NCBI GenBank assembly: GCA_003117195.1
Contig: BDSI01000085.1
Span: 90,001-154,000 of the forward strand
From: Eudorina sp. 2006-703-Eu-15
Taxonomy: Eukaryota; Chlorophyta; Chlorophyceae; Chlamydomonadales; Volvocaceae
DNA: 64,000 bases
Direction: 5' to 3'
Each line of letters begins with the position of its first letter. The first letter of the stretch is position 1. The position numbers were made by a program, and so were the translations under genes. Below the pieces are notes generated by a model. The model did no database searches. It was not told where the DNA came from and saw nothing but the letters and a program-made list of their open reading frames with translations. Shown here piece after piece: positions 63,307-64,000 of the stretch.

Positions 63307-64000
63307 GTGTGCCAGTCAAGTCGTGCGTGCTCCTGCTCATTATACAGAGTGGCGAGGCGAGGGTCCATCGGTTTCGTTACAGTGAATATGTACTGCATGC
63401 ATAGCGAGTGTCCGTCGTGTATATACACGCACTGCTGAACGAAGCGACGGAAGTGCCGCGTGGTGCGTGCGTGCGTGATTAATTGACGACCCTTACCTAC
63501 GTATGTTGGTATGTACCCTAGGGACACCCACGGCCAATGAAGCAAGCCGTACGTACGTAATAATCCGCCTAACCAGCAACAATGCATATACAGATATACA
63601 TGCATACATCCATCCTGATGATGCGTGCGCACATTATTACATCTAGCTATCATCGCCGTTCGTTGTAACCATAGTATGTAATAACCATTAGTAACCATAG
63701 GTAGGCTCCAGCGAGGTACTCCAGATAGACAGGTTATGTATTTGTAGATTTGTATGGGCCTTCCTTTGTGTGTAGGCCTTCCTGCCTATCTATGTGTGGT
63801 CTAACCCTTGCGCATCGGGGAGACCACCGAAGCCCTCCTCTATTAAGGAGCGAGAGGTGTATGTACATACGTACCACTTGATCTTTTACCCCAATCAACT
63901 CCTGCGACGTCTGCGGGGCTTCCGCGCTCACCACCAGCGTCAACGCAGTGGCATCCAGCCATCAGCCTCGATCCACGACAACTCGTTAACTCCAGCGAAT
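63307..64000. other. Right-edge intron/unknown
   Basis: After the donor at 63307 I see no further exon with the module pattern. The sequence has short palindromic words (ACGTACGTA, GCATGC) and no recognisable coding signal. It is probably intron of the PAN-module gene. Confidence 0.4.

Overview
This window is nuclear DNA from a green alga of the Chlamydomonas/Volvox group (volvocine Chlorophyceae). The evidence is GC-rich coding sequence broken by many GT-AG introns, long simple-sequence tracts in the introns, and a gene set typical of a flagellated alga: IFT172, a CFAP47-type central-apparatus protein, and an outer-dynein-arm docking-type coiled-coil protein. Species cannot be fixed from the sequence. 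There is one short assembly gap (42 N, 4923-4964).

Layout. (1) 1-14214, minus strand: 23 exons of a very large multi-Ig (ASH/MSP-like) protein, best matched to FAP47/CFAP47; its 3' part lies off the left edge. (2) 14584-18597, plus: nine-exon GLOD4 (glyoxalase-domain protein 4), divergent from FAP47 across 369 bp. (3) 19978-27282, plus: 11-exon secreted PLC-like phosphodiesterase; a tRNA-Lys(UUU) gene with its own intron lies antisense inside intron 6. (4) 29441-32169, minus: four-exon sulfotransferase-like protein with a signal peptide and a long low-complexity tail. (5) 34204-46426, minus: complete 19-exon IFT172, 1757 aa. (6) 46854-52204, plus: eight-exon coiled-coil protein resembling ODA10/CCDC151, divergent from IFT172 across 427 bp. 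(7) 52205-59160: about 7 kb with no recognisable gene, with duplicated and repeat-like sequence and more AT-rich rightward. (8) 59161 to at least 63306, plus: 5' part of a secreted protein with tandem PAN/Apple-like modules; its introns carry a hAT-like element nested in another terminal-inverted-repeat element, a related second element and a long (TA)n palindrome.

Exon chains were assembled by hand from splice signals, reading phase and family knowledge. In every gene the summed exons keep one open frame, which is strong internal support. Three of the seven protein genes serve the cilium: intraflagellar transport (IFT172), central apparatus (FAP47) and outer-arm docking (ODA10-like). From memory, the Chlamydomonas counterparts of these genes lie near each other on one chromosome, so the block may be conserved synteny.

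The most unusual signal is a family of ~40-nt intronic elements (core GGAAATTGGTAGACATATTT, then CTGCGCTGCTGCC). Copies occur in introns of five different genes. In nearly all of them the same end faces the nearest exon, 20-80 nt away, and the element points into the intron. A second intronic family (core GTGTGTCTGGGCTGTTTC) is also spread across genes. Both could be remnants of intron-associated mobile DNA or splicing-related elements.
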